DNA of 64,000 nucleotides from Shinella sp. H4-D48. Lineage in GTDB: Bacteria; Pseudomonadota; Alphaproteobacteria; Rhizobiales; Rhizobiaceae. Numbering within the stretch: the stretch's first letter is position 1; each line of letters opens with the position of its first letter. The notes beneath the pieces were generated by a model. That model worked only from the letters and a program-made list of their open reading frames with translations. It made no database searches and was not told the DNA's origin. Position numbers and translations under genes: made by a program. Positions 8,526 to 17,027 of the stretch are shown in pieces. The DNA lies in assembly GCF_022637395.1 (NCBI RefSeq), contig NZ_CP093338.1, forward strand, positions 620,001-684,000. Reading direction: 5' to 3'.

Positions 8526-9974
8526 TCAGAAAGGATAATGCTGATGCGGGTCCTCAATGGTGATCCAACGGAGATCTGTGAACTCCGCGATCGCTGCTTT
8601 GCCGCCGAAGCGACCGTAACCCGAATTCTTGACGCCGCCGAAAGGCATCTGGGCCTCGTCGTGGACCGTCGGACCATTGATGTGGCAAATGCCGGTCTGG
8701 ATCTGTGCCGCGACAGCCATCGCGCGTTGGACATCGCGGCTGTAGACTGACGAGGACAGTCCATACTCCGTTTCGTTCGCGATGCAGACGGCCTCGGCCT
8801 CGTTCTTTACGCGCACGATCGGCTTTACCGGTCCGAACGACTCTTCTTCGAAGGTGCGCATGCCAGAGGTCACGTGATCGAGCAGTGTCGCATCGACAAC
8901 CGAACCATTGCGGTTGCCACCAGCGATAAGCTTTGCTCCCTTTCCAACGGCATCGGCAATGAACTCTTCCATCTTGGTCGCAGCTTCCGGTGTGACCAGC
9001 GAACCAAGCACGACGTGCCCGCGCGGATCGCCTGCCGGCAGTTTGCTTGCGCGCGCGGCGAGCTTCGCGACGAATTCGTCGGCGATCTTCTCATCGACGA
9101 TGATGCGTTCGGTGGACATGCAGATCTGACCCATATTGGCAAAGGCGCCAAAGATCGCACCGTTTACAGCTGCATCGATGTCCGCGTCATCCAGCACGAT
9201 CATCGGCGCCTTGCCACCCAGTTCCAGTAGCGCCGGCTTCAGGTGACGGCCACAGAGCTCGCCGATGATGCGACCGATCTTGGTCGAACCGGTGAAATTG
9301 ACGCGACGGACCTCGGGCGCGGCAACGAGTGCCTCGACGATCCTAGCTGCATCCTCAGGCGCGTTGGTGATGACGTTGATAACGCCATCCGGCAGGCCCG
9401 CCTCAACGAGAGCTTGGCCGATAAGCAGGTGGAGACCTGGGCAGGCTTCGGAAGCCTTGAGGATGACGGTGTTACCGCACGCCAAAGCCATGGCAATTGC
9501 GCGCGTTCCGAGAATGATGGGGGCGTTCCAAGGCGCAATCCCCAAGCAGACGCCTGCAGCCTGACGAATCGCCATCGACATGGTGCCGGGCTTATCGGAG
9601 GGAATGATCTCGCCCTGGATCTGCGTCGTCATGCTCGCTGCCTCGCGAAGAATGCCTGCCGCGAGCATAGTGTTGAAGCCGGCCCATGGCGCGGTTCCGC
9701 CCGTCTCCTCAATCATGATCCGGGCAAACTCATCCGCCTTGGAAGCAAGAATGTCCGCCGCTTTCAGGAGCAATGCACGGCGCTGTCCCGGGCCAGTCTT
9801 CGACCAAGCCGGAAACGCGGCAGCTGCGGCGGCCACGACGGAGTTCACATCATCCAGATCGGATGCCGGGGCGCGGCTTGCCACTTTGCCGGTGAACGGG
9901 TCCATGCGATCGAAGGTCTTGCCAGAAATGGCCGGCACGAACTTGCCGCCGATAATCTGCTTAAGTTCCAACAT
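8526..9974 (-). CDS. NAD(P)-dependent aldehyde dehydrogenase (vanillin/salicylaldehyde dehydrogenase type)
   Basis: A full-length 482-residue aldehyde dehydrogenase. Visible catalytic features are Asn150 in APWNAP, the cofactor lysine in TVILKASEACP (Lys173), the Rossmann motif FTGSTKIG (227-234), the general base Glu251 in LLELGGKAP, and the nucleophile Cys285 in GQICMSTER. The CMSTER context and overall length match the vanillin/salicylaldehyde dehydrogenase group, which oxidises aromatic aldehydes to acids. A FUSC-type exporter gene lies downstream on the same strand, which would fit aromatic acid handling. The substrate is inferred, not shown. The ATG at 9974 has an AAAGGAAAAAG ribosome site upstream. 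Confidence 0.88.
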   Translation of the reverse strand: MLELKQIIGGKFVPAISGKTFDRMDPFTGKVASRAPASDLDDVNSVVAAAAAAFPAWSKTGPGQRRALLLKAADILASKADEFARIMIEETGGTAPWAGFNTMLAAGILREAASMTTQIQGEIIPSDKPGTMSMAIRQAAGVCLGIAPWNAPIILGTRAIAMALACGNTVILKASEACPGLHLLIGQALVEAGLPDGVINVITNAPEDAARIVEALVAAPEVRRVNFTGSTKIGRIIGELCGRHLKPALLELGGKAPMIVLDDADIDAAVNGAIFGAFANMGQICMSTERIIVDEKIADEFVAKLAARASKLPAGDPRGHVVLGSLVTPEAATKMEEFIADAVGKGAKLIAGGNRNGSVVDATLLDHVTSGMRTFEEESFGPVKPIVRVKNEAEAVCIANETEYGLSSSVYSRDVQRAMAVAAQIQTGICHINGPTVHDEAQMPFGGVKNSGYGRFGGKAAIAEFTDLRWITIEDPHQHYPF

Positions 9975-10404
9975 GGTCTTTTTCCTTTTTCTTAGAAGCC
10001 GAGGATGTCTGCATTGATGGAGGCTTCGAGGACACCATCATTGGCAACGCTGATCCACCACACGGCGACTTTCAATGTCGATCTCCCGGTAGCCAAGCGC
10101 CAGCGTCAGCTCTTCTCGGGACGCTGTTTCCCCTCCCGCCTGAGCCAGCCGATCCACGAACGCCGCTTCCCTGCCCGAGAGTTTGATTGACACAGCTCGG
10201 GGCCAACGTGAAGCGTGAAAGGTCGGGCCGTCATGAGATCAAGTTAGGGAAGCACCCTACGATGCTCAACAAAGGGTGCTCAGTTCAAGACAAGCGTGTT
10301 CATCGTTCCGTTTCGACACTACGTAAAGTTACTGGCCGGCAATATTCTCACCGGCAGCAACCTCTGGCTTAAGCTGATTAAAAAGAACAACGCCCGTGAA
10401 GGGT
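9975..10404. other. Gap upstream of the aldehyde dehydrogenase
   Basis: This 430-base gap presumably holds the aldehyde dehydrogenase promoter. The only coding-like trace is a short fragment at 10038-10193 on the minus strand, listed separately. No repeat or RNA gene was recognised. Confidence 0.5.
10038..10193 (-). pseudogene. Possible fragment of an OmpR-type response regulator DNA-binding domain
   Basis: The minus frame from a GTG at 10193 reads SIKLSGREAAFVDRLAQAGG then SREELTLALGY and stops at 10038. It resembles the start of an OmpR-type winged helix (LTxREaalLexLaxxxGxxvSReeL). The recognition helix and the receiver domain are absent. About 50 residues is too little for a firm call; chance similarity is possible. 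Confidence 0.25.
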
Positions 10405-10845
10405 TCAAAGCCCGGCGTCGTCGTGAAGAAGCTCCCCACTGAAACCGCATGAGGCGCCGTGATAGCCGATGCAGCCGCTTCGCTCCTCCAACAGCAACTT
10501 CCGCCCTTCTGTAAAGGTTAAGCCGATTTCGCAGTACCGCTCCTTGAGGCCGGGAATCGAAGAATCCGGATCATAGGATTCGTTTTCGACAAAAAAGTTT
10601 CCGCCTGTCTTGTCGAGCTTAACCTCTCCGCCGACTCCTCCGCCACACCCCGGAAGATCGCCTTCCATGGCGACTGTTGTCTCGATCGAAATCTTGTAAA
10701 TGTCGTCTTGTAGGTGCTTCAGATCGACGGTGAGATCTCCTTCTCCTTGGCCGGACCATATCCCCTGGACGCCAGCTGGATCCTGTGCATGGGCGGGCAC
10801 AACCGCGAGATTGAGCGAGGCGGTGAGAAGAAGGTATTTGAACAT
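10405..10845 (-). CDS. Small secreted protein of unknown function
   Basis: A 146-residue protein with a clear Sec signal peptide (MFKYLLLTASLNLAVVPAHA, cleavage after AHA near residue 20). The mature part has four cysteines that could form disulfides, and alternating short strands (GIWSGQGEGDLTVDL, IYKISIETTVAMEGDLPGCG) that suggest a small beta-rich fold. I chose the ATG at 10845 because it starts the signal peptide and has GGAGAG upstream; a start at 10875 would add ten residues ahead of it. I do not recognise the family with certainty. It has no evident operon partner. Confidence 0.6.
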   Translation of the reverse strand: MFKYLLLTASLNLAVVPAHAQDPAGVQGIWSGQGEGDLTVDLKHLQDDIYKISIETTVAMEGDLPGCGGGVGGEVKLDKTGGNFFVENESYDPDSSIPGLKERYCEIGLTFTEGRKLLLEERSGCIGYHGASCGFSGELLHDDAGL

Positions 10846-11357
10846 ATGCTCTCCGAAGGCAATCAGCGCTGACAACTACAATATGGTGCTTAAACCTTCC
10901 ATGGAAATGCATGACCAATCAAGTCGGACTTTGGGATTTACGCTTCGGATTCCCACGCCGGTTCCCAATGGACGTAGCGCTTCAACGGCGGCGGAACCTT
11001 CGCCGCCGGGAAACCATCCATAACGGCGGTTCGGGTGCTCGATCGCCGGCCTCTTCGATCAGGACTTCATGGTTGAGTGCGATGTGCGATCGTCCCATTG
11101 CCCGTCGTGAACATTCGTGATGTCGATTGCGACGCTTCGAACCGCGGCTTTTTGAAGCTCTGCAAGAGCTTGCCGGTGACGATTGCGGTTTTCCATATGA
11201 TGATTGGCTGAAACCCCCAAGGAAACGCAAAATCGGCATCCTCTCATGATGATCAGGACAATCGCCTGCGCCGATGAACGTATATCGGTCGCCACGAATT
11301 TGCCATAGTGAAAAATTCGTGAAATAGTGCGCGCTTAAACACCCCTTGCTGGAGGAA
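10846..11357. other. Gap with only weak coding traces
   Basis: About 510 bases without a gene I can defend. On the minus strand a short frame from an ATG near 11197 (MENRNRHRQALAELQKAAVR...) runs about 45 codons. Two other frames continue downstream of it (LNHEVLIEEAGDRAPEPPLW, then LKRYVHWEPAWESEA ending near 10970). This pattern could be one gene broken by frameshifts, but I recognise no family. Confidence 0.3.
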
Positions 11358-11359
11358 AT

Positions 11360-11824
11360 GTGCCCGGATCGGCCTCCGGGTTCAAATTGAAAGGACTGTT
11401 CGTGACTGTTGAGAGAGAGATCGACTATGAAGTCGGTCAGGACGACGTCGACTTTATGGGGCTGGACATACATATTCCGGTCTTCTTCATATCAGGCGGC
11501 ATAGTTGTTCTTTTCGTATTCTTCGCCGCAACACTCCAGGCTCCGATGGCCGATTTTTTCGTGTGGCTCCGACCGACCGTCACGGGTCCGTTTGATTGGC
11601 TTTTCGCCGTTACCGCCGACATGGGTATCGGGGTCACGTTTTACGGCGTCTCCGAGCCGGTTTCGCATTTCCCCGCATCATTGTCATCGCATGCCGGAAC
11701 ATCTGAAGGTTGGGCTCCGCTCGGCGGTGCTGCGGGAATCCCCTTCGCAATAGTGCTGCTCGGCGCGTGCCCAGTTCTCTGGAGAGGTCTGGCTCCCGAG
11801 CGCAACAGGCAGCAAACCGCCTAA
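11360..11824 (+). pseudogene. BCCT-family (betaine/choline) transporter reduced by two in-frame deletions
   Basis: A 154-codon frame stitched from three pieces of a betaine/carnitine/choline transporter. The first is the N-terminus and first helix (VEREIDYEVGQDDVDFMG, then VFFISGGIVVLFVFF). It joins directly to the conserved MGIGVTFYGVSEPVSHF motif of the third helix, and then to the extreme C-terminus (GIPFAIVLLGACPVLWRGL). Intact family members exceed 500 residues, so roughly 350-400 are missing, yet the frame stays open. It cannot transport. The GTG at 11360 follows a GGAGG site; a GTG at 11402 is the more likely original start. The MscS channel at 12354 is also an osmotic-stress gene, so this may have been an osmoadaptation locus. 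Confidence 0.7.
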
Positions 11825-11918
11825 CCCCTACACCTGTGATCCAACCTGTTCGCCAAGCATAAGCATGGCGAACACCTCTCGTTGTTCGATCAACAATCCA
11901 GAAAAATGGAGACTGAAG

Positions 11919-12278
11919 ATGTTTACTGAAGACCTTGAATTGCATGCCGAGGACACACTCGGGGGCCGCATCTCACTTGCCCGCGCGACAAGTGGCCTTT
12001 CTGTGGAAGAGGCTGCCGAGCGCCTCGGGGTTCTTCCCGAAAGCTGGAAAGCATGGGAATGCGACCGGGACGTCCCGCGCGCAAATCGCTTGACGATGAT
12101 GGCCGGCATTCTTGGGGCGAGCCCATCGTGGTTTCTGACCGGACAAGGGTATGGGCCGCTGGCCGCCCCTGAAACTGAGAGGCAAGTGCTTCGCGATGCG
12201 TTGCGCCAGGCGACGGCGGACGCAGAGACACTAAACAGACGACTGCGGTCGATCGCATCGCGCATCGAAGCTTCGTAA
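11919..12278 (+). CDS. XRE-family helix-turn-helix regulator
   Basis: A 119-residue protein with a Cro/C1-type helix-turn-helix at about residues 12-68 (GGRISLARATSGLSVEEAAE, RLGV, then the WKAWECDRDVPRANRLTMMA segment). A short polar, probably helical tail (ALRQATADAETLNRRLRSI) may mediate dimerisation. The ATG at 11919 has GGAGA seven bases upstream; an ATG at 11865 lacks a ribosome site and would add 18 unrelated residues. Its targets are unknown. It lies 95 bases after the BCCT remnant and 75 bases before an MscS gene, all on the + strand. Confidence 0.8.
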   Translation: MFTEDLELHAEDTLGGRISLARATSGLSVEEAAERLGVLPESWKAWECDRDVPRANRLTMMAGILGASPSWFLTGQGYGPLAAPETERQVLRDALRQATADAETLNRRLRSIASRIEAS

Positions 12279-12294
12279 GACGCCGGGGACGTTC

Positions 12295-12319
12295 CGCGCG
12301 CCGGTTTTTTCGGCGCGCG
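12295..12319 (+). terminator. 9-bp GC hairpin with a T6 loop between the XRE and MscS genes
   Basis: CGCGCGCCG (12295-12303) and CGGCGCGCG (12311-12319) form a perfect 9-bp stem; the loop is a G followed by six T. The T run sits in the loop and not after the stem, so this is not a standard terminator on either strand. It may attenuate transcription or mark the end of the regulator transcript. Confidence 0.45.
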
Positions 12320-12353
12320 TCGACCCTACGCACGACATCTCCAGGACACGACA

Positions 12354-13634
12354 TTGATCTCCACCTTCCCAGAACTACACCCGGTCCTTACAACCGGAAT
12401 TGCCCTTTTCGTTCTCGCGGTTGCCGCGCTGTTTGCGAACTACGTGGTGAAGGCGCTCCTTGTGCGGATGCTCAATCGCGTCTTGAGCTTCACCGCCTAT
12501 GGCCGAGATGAGGAGTTACGCCGGCACGGTTTTATCGAGAGGCTTTCGAACATCATGCCGGCGCTCGTCATCTCGACCGGCATTGCAATCGTGCCGAACC
12601 TCCCGGCATTTGTCGTCGTGGTTGTGCGCAATGTTTCCAGCGCATTCATGATCCTGACTGTCGCCATGGCTATCGGCGCTGCCCTCAACATCATCGACAC
12701 CGTGTATCATCGCCGACCCGACGCACGGTTGAAGCCGATCAAGGGCTATGTGCAGGTCGTCAAGATCGCGATATATGTGATCGCGGCGCTCCTGATGATT
12801 GCGACGCTGATCGATCGCTCACCGTTGATCCTGCTGTCCGGTCTCGGCGCCATGGCTGCCGTATTGATACTGGTCTTTCAGGACACTTTGCTGTCGTTGG
12901 TCGCAGGCATCCAAATTTCCTCCACGGACATGGTCCGCGTCGGCGACTGGATCGAAATGCCCGGCCAGAATGCAGACGGCGACGTCATCGAGATTGCTCT
13001 TCATACCGTCAAGGTCCAGAATTTCGACAAGACGATCACGACGGTCCCCATCCGCAAGCTGGTGACCGACCCCGTCAAGAACTGGCGCGGCATGCAGGAG
13101 TCCGGAGGACGTCGCATCAAGCGTTCGATCCATCTCGACCAGAACAGCATCCGGTTCCTCAGTCCGGAAGATCAGGAGAAGCTTAGGCAGTTCGGCCATC
13201 TGGAGACATATCTCAAACGAAAAGAAGCTGAACTTGCGGCATGGAATAGCAAGCTCGGCGCACGGGCAGATGTCCCCGCCAACAGGCGGCGTTCGACGAA
13301 TATCGGGACGTTCCGCGCTTACGTGGAAAACTATCTGCGCAACCATCCCGGTATTCATCAAGGCATGACGATTATGGTGCGGCAGCTACCACCGCAAGCA
13401 GAAGGTCTGCCGCTTGAAGTTTACTGCTTCACCAACACGACTGCCTGGGCTGCATATGAAGGCATCCAGTCGGATATCTTCGACCACCTTCTCGCGATCT
13501 TGCCGGAGTTTGAACTGCACGTCTTCCAGATTCCGAGCGGTCGCGATTTTCAGGCCTATCGTCAAGAGACTAAGCACACATCCTCCAATCTATCGGATTC
13601 GCGCACTGGTAGTCTGGCATCATCTTCGCAATAG
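12354..13634 (+). CDS. Mechanosensitive ion channel, MscS superfamily (YbdG/MscM-like)
   Basis: A 426-residue inner-membrane channel that would open on hypo-osmotic shock. About five hydrophobic helices (roughly 12-37, 66-90, 94-116, 135-156, 158-186) are followed by the MscS beta domain (VGDWIEMPGQNADGDVIEIA, then NFDKTITTVPIRKLV). The pore helix is at 161-186 (GLGAMAAVLILVFQDTLLSL). Length and the long C-terminal domain resemble the YbdG miniconductance type more than MscS itself. The start is a TTG at 12354; AGGA lies 7-10 bases upstream. Its position near a betaine transporter remnant fits an osmotic-stress role. Confidence 0.87.
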   Translation: MISTFPELHPVLTTGIALFVLAVAALFANYVVKALLVRMLNRVLSFTAYGRDEELRRHGFIERLSNIMPALVISTGIAIVPNLPAFVVVVVRNVSSAFMILTVAMAIGAALNIIDTVYHRRPDARLKPIKGYVQVVKIAIYVIAALLMIATLIDRSPLILLSGLGAMAAVLILVFQDTLLSLVAGIQISSTDMVRVGDWIEMPGQNADGDVIEIALHTVKVQNFDKTITTVPIRKLVTDPVKNWRGMQESGGRRIKRSIHLDQNSIRFLSPEDQEKLRQFGHLETYLKRKEAELAAWNSKLGARADVPANRRRSTNIGTFRAYVENYLRNHPGIHQGMTIMVRQLPPQAEGLPLEVYCFTNTTAWAAYEGIQSDIFDHLLAILPEFELHVFQIPSGRDFQAYRQETKHTSSNLSDSRTGSLASSSQ

Positions 13635-13643
13635 AGTCGATGG

Positions 13644-13666
13644 GGCGCGGATATGAAACCCGCGCC
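13644..13666 (+). terminator. Hairpin after the MscS gene
   Basis: GGCGCGG (13644-13650) and CCGCGCC (13660-13666) pair perfectly around a 9-base loop, ten bases after the channel stop and in the convergent gap before uxaC. No T run follows, so it is a plausible but weak terminator. Confidence 0.4.
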
Positions 13667-13779
13667 AACGGCCTCGCACTGCAGCCGTTATCATCTCTAG
13701 TAATGTCGCGCCTGGATTTTCTGGTGGCGAACACGACTTGGAATCGATGTCGGTCGCGCCGATGCGCATACGATAGGCC

Positions 13780-15171
13780 CTAAAGCCTGTAGCCCTCGCG
13801 CGCGAGGCCATCGGACAACAACGGTGCAATTTCGTACGCTTCCGCCTCGTCGAGTCGATGGGTGACCACCAGTTCTGCAAGGAAGGCAGAGTCCGCGCGT
13901 CGGCTGACGTCGTGGCGTGCTGGGATCGAACACAATGCGCGTGTATCGTCGTTGAATCCTACCGTGTTCCTAAACCCGGCCGTTTCTGTCGCCAGTTCGC
14001 GGAAGCGACGGATACCTTCGAAACTGTCGTGAAACCACCAGGGCGGCCCAAGTCGCAGCGACGGGTAGGCTCCAGCGAGCGGCGCAAGTTCACGGGAGTA
14101 TGTGGTTTCATCCAGCGTGAACAGGACCAGCCGAAGACGCGTATCCATTCCCACCGCATCGAGAAGCGGCTTCAACGCGACCGTGAAGCTGACCGGCACA
14201 GGAATATCAAAGCCTCGATCGCGCCCATAGCGCGAATAGACTGCTGCATTGTGGCTGCGGAAGGATCCGGCATGAAGCTGCATCACCAGCCCGTCCTCGA
14301 CTGACATGCGCGCCATTTCCGTCAACATCTGCGCACGAAAAAGTTCAGCATCGCCGCTGTCGATCTTGCCGGACCTCACACGTGCGAACAGCGCAGCAGC
14401 GGCGGTTTCGGCCAAATCAGCCGTACGTGGTGTCGGGTGACCGTGATCGGTTGCTGTGGCTCCCATTCTGCGAAAGAATGCACGCCGTGCACGATGCGCT
14501 TCGAGGTACCCCAGCCAAGAGCCCGTATCGCAGCCGGTGAGATCACCCAGCCGGGCCAGGTTCGCGGCGAAATCCTCGCTGTCAGGATCAATCACTGCAT
14601 CGGGCCGGTAGGTCGGCACCACCCTGCCCTTCCATCCGCTTTCGCGCGCCATAGCATGCCAGCGCAGATCATCCAGCGCGGAATCGGTGGTGGCAATCAC
14701 CTCTATGCCGAACCGGTCATAAAGTTCGCGCGGGCGATAATGCGGGCTCGCGAGTTGCTCGGCGATGGCATCATAATGCGCGTCGGCATTGGCCGGCGAA
14801 AGTCGCTCGGCAAGGCCGAACACGGTGGAGAGCGCATGGTCCAGCCAAAGCCGTGAGGGTGTGCCTTGGAAAAGGTGGTAATTGGCGGCAAAGCATCGCC
14901 ATATCGTGCGAGGATCGCGCTCCGCCCCTTCCCCAATGCCCAGTTCCTCATAGCGCACCCCTTGGCTGACCAACATCCGCACGACATAGTGATCTGGAAC
15001 GATGAACAGGTCGGCCGGATTGGAAAAGGCGGGATTCTCCCCCCACCAGCGCGGATCGGTGTGTCCATGTGGAGAGATTATCGGCCTATCTGCCACCGCG
15101 GCGTAAAGGCCGCGCGCAATGGCTTTTGTTGCGGGATCGGGGGGCAGCAAACGGTCGGGATGCAACAGCAT
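13780..15171 (-). CDS. uxaC: Glucuronate isomerase
   Basis: A 463-residue amidohydrolase-superfamily enzyme that interconverts D-glucuronate and D-fructuronate (and galacturonate/tagaturonate). The N-terminal SPHGHTDPRWW segment supplies the metal-site histidines His35 and His37. The sequence MQLHAGSFRSHN near residue 295 and the C-terminal WWFHDSFEGIRRF and HDVSRRADS segments are characteristic of UxaC. The start is one base after the dctM stop, so it is translated as the last gene of the TRAP operon. Fructuronate would then be used by the UxuB-type reductase encoded divergently at 21266. The gene appears intact. Confidence 0.93.
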   Translation of the reverse strand: MLLHPDRLLPPDPATKAIARGLYAAVADRPIISPHGHTDPRWWGENPAFSNPADLFIVPDHYVVRMLVSQGVRYEELGIGEGAERDPRTIWRCFAANYHLFQGTPSRLWLDHALSTVFGLAERLSPANADAHYDAIAEQLASPHYRPRELYDRFGIEVIATTDSALDDLRWHAMARESGWKGRVVPTYRPDAVIDPDSEDFAANLARLGDLTGCDTGSWLGYLEAHRARRAFFRRMGATATDHGHPTPRTADLAETAAAALFARVRSGKIDSGDAELFRAQMLTEMARMSVEDGLVMQLHAGSFRSHNAAVYSRYGRDRGFDIPVPVSFTVALKPLLDAVGMDTRLRLVLFTLDETTYSRELAPLAGAYPSLRLGPPWWFHDSFEGIRRFRELATETAGFRNTVGFNDDTRALCSIPARHDVSRRADSAFLAELVVTHRLDEAEAYEIAPLLSDGLAREGYRL

Positions 15172-15172
15172 G

Positions 15173-16468
15173 TCAGTGCCCGCCCATCATCAAATTGGGC
15201 AAAAACATAACGATATCCGGGAAGCAGATCATGATCGCCACGACCCCAAGCACCGCAGCGGCCAACGGAATGAGTTCGACGGTGTAATCCTTGTAGGAGC
15301 ACTTGAGAATGCCGCAGACCGTGAACATCGATACCCCCACCGGCGGTGTCATCCCCCCGAAGGTGACCAGCGTCATCATGATCAATCCGAAGTGCACGGG
15401 ATCGACGCCGGCAGCCGTGATGACCGGCACCAGGATCGGCGTCAGCAGCATAACAATCACCGTTGCCTCGACGAGCATGCCGAAGAACAGCAGAAATGCC
15501 GAGATGGTAAACAAGAGTGCGATCTTTGAGGAAAAGAGACCAAGCGTCAGTTCTGCGAGGGTCTGTGGGACGCGTTCGAAAGTGATGACATAACCGAACG
15601 CGCCCGAAAGCAAGATGATGAACATGATCATGCCGATATCGCGCACCGACATGATCAGTGCATCGATAACAGCGGCGAAGCTTAGTTCGCGATAGATCAG
15701 CATACCGACAATCAAAGCGTAAGCCACCGCAAAGGCGCCGGCTTCGGACGGCGTGAAAATACCGAAGCGAATGCCCACGATCAGCCAAACCGGAAACAGG
15801 ATCGCCCAGAAGCTGGTTTTTACCGCTGAAATCACTTCAGAAAATGTGGGGAGCCGGTCATGGACAGGCTTATAGTCACGCCGCTTTGCTATCCAGGCGG
15901 TGGCGATCATCAAAGCAATAGTTAGCATGATGCCCGGCACGATGCCGGCGATAAAAAGCCGTCCGATCGATACCTCTCCCAGAAAGCCGTAAAGGATCAG
16001 GCCAAGGCTCGGCGGGATTGTTGCGGTAATCAGCCCGCCCACGGAAAGAAGCGCCGCCGTAAACCCCTTGGAATAGCCTTCCTTGATCATCGGGCCGCCC
16101 AGGATGCGGGATTGCATCGCCGCATCGGCGACGGCGGAACCAGAGATGCCGCCCATCAAGGCCGACAGAAGAAGGCTGACCTGGGCAAGGCCACCCCGCA
16201 TCCAGCCCGCAACGGTCGAAGCCAAGGTCATCATGCGGGGCGTTATGCCTGATCCGTTCATCAGATGGCCGACAAGGATGAACAACGGCACCGCCAAAAG
16301 GGGAAAAGACTGGCTGGACGCTATTATCCGCTGCACCGCCGTCGCATCGGGCATGAAGGTTGAAGGCAGCAGGAAATAGACAAGGCTCGCCACACCGATG
16401 GCGAAAGCAACCGGCATTCCGATGACCATAAAGCCAAGTGCAAGGCACAGAAGAAGAAAGGAAATCAC
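15173..16468 (-). CDS. dctM: TRAP transporter large permease (DctM)
   Basis: A 431-residue DctM-type integral membrane protein with about twelve hydrophobic segments. It begins with the typical short N-terminus (ISFLLLCLALGFMVIGMPVAF). The motif GSAVADAAM in GGISGSAVADAAMQSRILGG, near residue 98, and the repeat-related GGMTPPVGVSMFTVCG, near residue 375, mark the two halves of the transport domain. It works with DctQ and DctP in sodium-driven uptake. The start overlaps the dctQ stop by four bases (ATGA). Given uxaC next to it, the ligand is probably a uronate or similar sugar acid, which is inference from context. Confidence 0.92.
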   Translation of the reverse strand: MISFLLLCLALGFMVIGMPVAFAIGVASLVYFLLPSTFMPDATAVQRIIASSQSFPLLAVPLFILVGHLMNGSGITPRMMTLASTVAGWMRGGLAQVSLLLSALMGGISGSAVADAAMQSRILGGPMIKEGYSKGFTAALLSVGGLITATIPPSLGLILYGFLGEVSIGRLFIAGIVPGIMLTIALMIATAWIAKRRDYKPVHDRLPTFSEVISAVKTSFWAILFPVWLIVGIRFGIFTPSEAGAFAVAYALIVGMLIYRELSFAAVIDALIMSVRDIGMIMFIILLSGAFGYVITFERVPQTLAELTLGLFSSKIALLFTISAFLLFFGMLVEATVIVMLLTPILVPVITAAGVDPVHFGLIMMTLVTFGGMTPPVGVSMFTVCGILKCSYKDYTVELIPLAAAVLGVVAIMICFPDIVMFLPNLMMGGH

Positions 16469-16956
16469 AGGAGTTGTTCCCCGTCACGGGTTTCGGGCTC
16501 AATCGAGTACAGCAGGCCATGGCCAAGAATCCGGCGCAGCAGCGACAGGATCATCAGGGCGCAACCTACCGGGAACGCCAGGGTCACCCAGCCGTAGGAC
16601 AGGCCGGAGGCGCCCATCTCACGGGCCCAGTTCGACATTGCCAGCATCCAGCCCAGCCATCCGCAATAGCCCAAGAAGCCGAGCATGCATATGACACAGA
16701 CGAGGTGCAGGACGCGGCGACCTATAGGTGGCAGTGCATCCGGCAAGGCCGAAATGCGGATATGCCCACCGCTCTTAATCATCAGGTCCGCACCCAACAT
16801 ACAGGTCCAGATGAGAAGAAGCTGGGCAATCTCGGGACCTGCCGGTACCGGATGACCAACTGAGCGCCCGATTGCCCCCGCCAAGACGGCAACGACCGTT
16901 CCAGCAAGCAAAGCGACCGCGGCAATTTCCTCTGTCCGGTCGAGAAATTTCAACAT
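16465..16956 (-). CDS. dctQ: TRAP transporter small permease (DctQ)
   Basis: A 163-residue protein with four predicted membrane helices (about residues 13-34, 45-60, 87-110, 128-150) and the DctQ arrangement of GRSVGHPVPAGPEIAQLLLIW in the second helix region. DctQ is the scaffold subunit of a TRAP transporter. It overlaps dctM by four bases. A long GC hairpin separates it from the binding-protein gene upstream, which probably lowers its expression relative to dctP. Confidence 0.9.
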   Translation of the reverse strand: MLKFLDRTEEIAAVALLAGTVVAVLAGAIGRSVGHPVPAGPEIAQLLLIWTCMLGADLMIKSGGHIRISALPDALPPIGRRVLHLVCVICMLGFLGYCGWLGWMLAMSNWAREMGASGLSYGWVTLAFPVGCALMILSLLRRILGHGLLYSIEPETRDGEQLL

Positions 16957-16989
16957 GATCTTCTCCTGGGCTTGGCATGTCGGCTGCAG

Positions 16990-17016
16990 GGCGCGGGCGG
17001 CCGTGCCGCCCGCGCC
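16990..17016 (-). terminator. 12-bp hairpin between dctP and dctQ
   Basis: GGCGCGGGCGGC (16990-17001) and GCCGCCCGCGCC (17005-17016) form a perfect 12-bp stem with a 3-base loop, 12 bases after the dctP stop. No T run follows. Such hairpins after binding-protein genes usually stabilise the upstream message or cause partial termination, so more binding protein than permease is made. Confidence 0.7.
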
Positions 17017-17027
17017 AGCCGCTCACG

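Noticed and set aside
9243-9995. 250-codon + strand frame antisense to the aldehyde dehydrogenase
   Set aside because: No domain; the minus strand has all aldehyde dehydrogenase catalytic residues.
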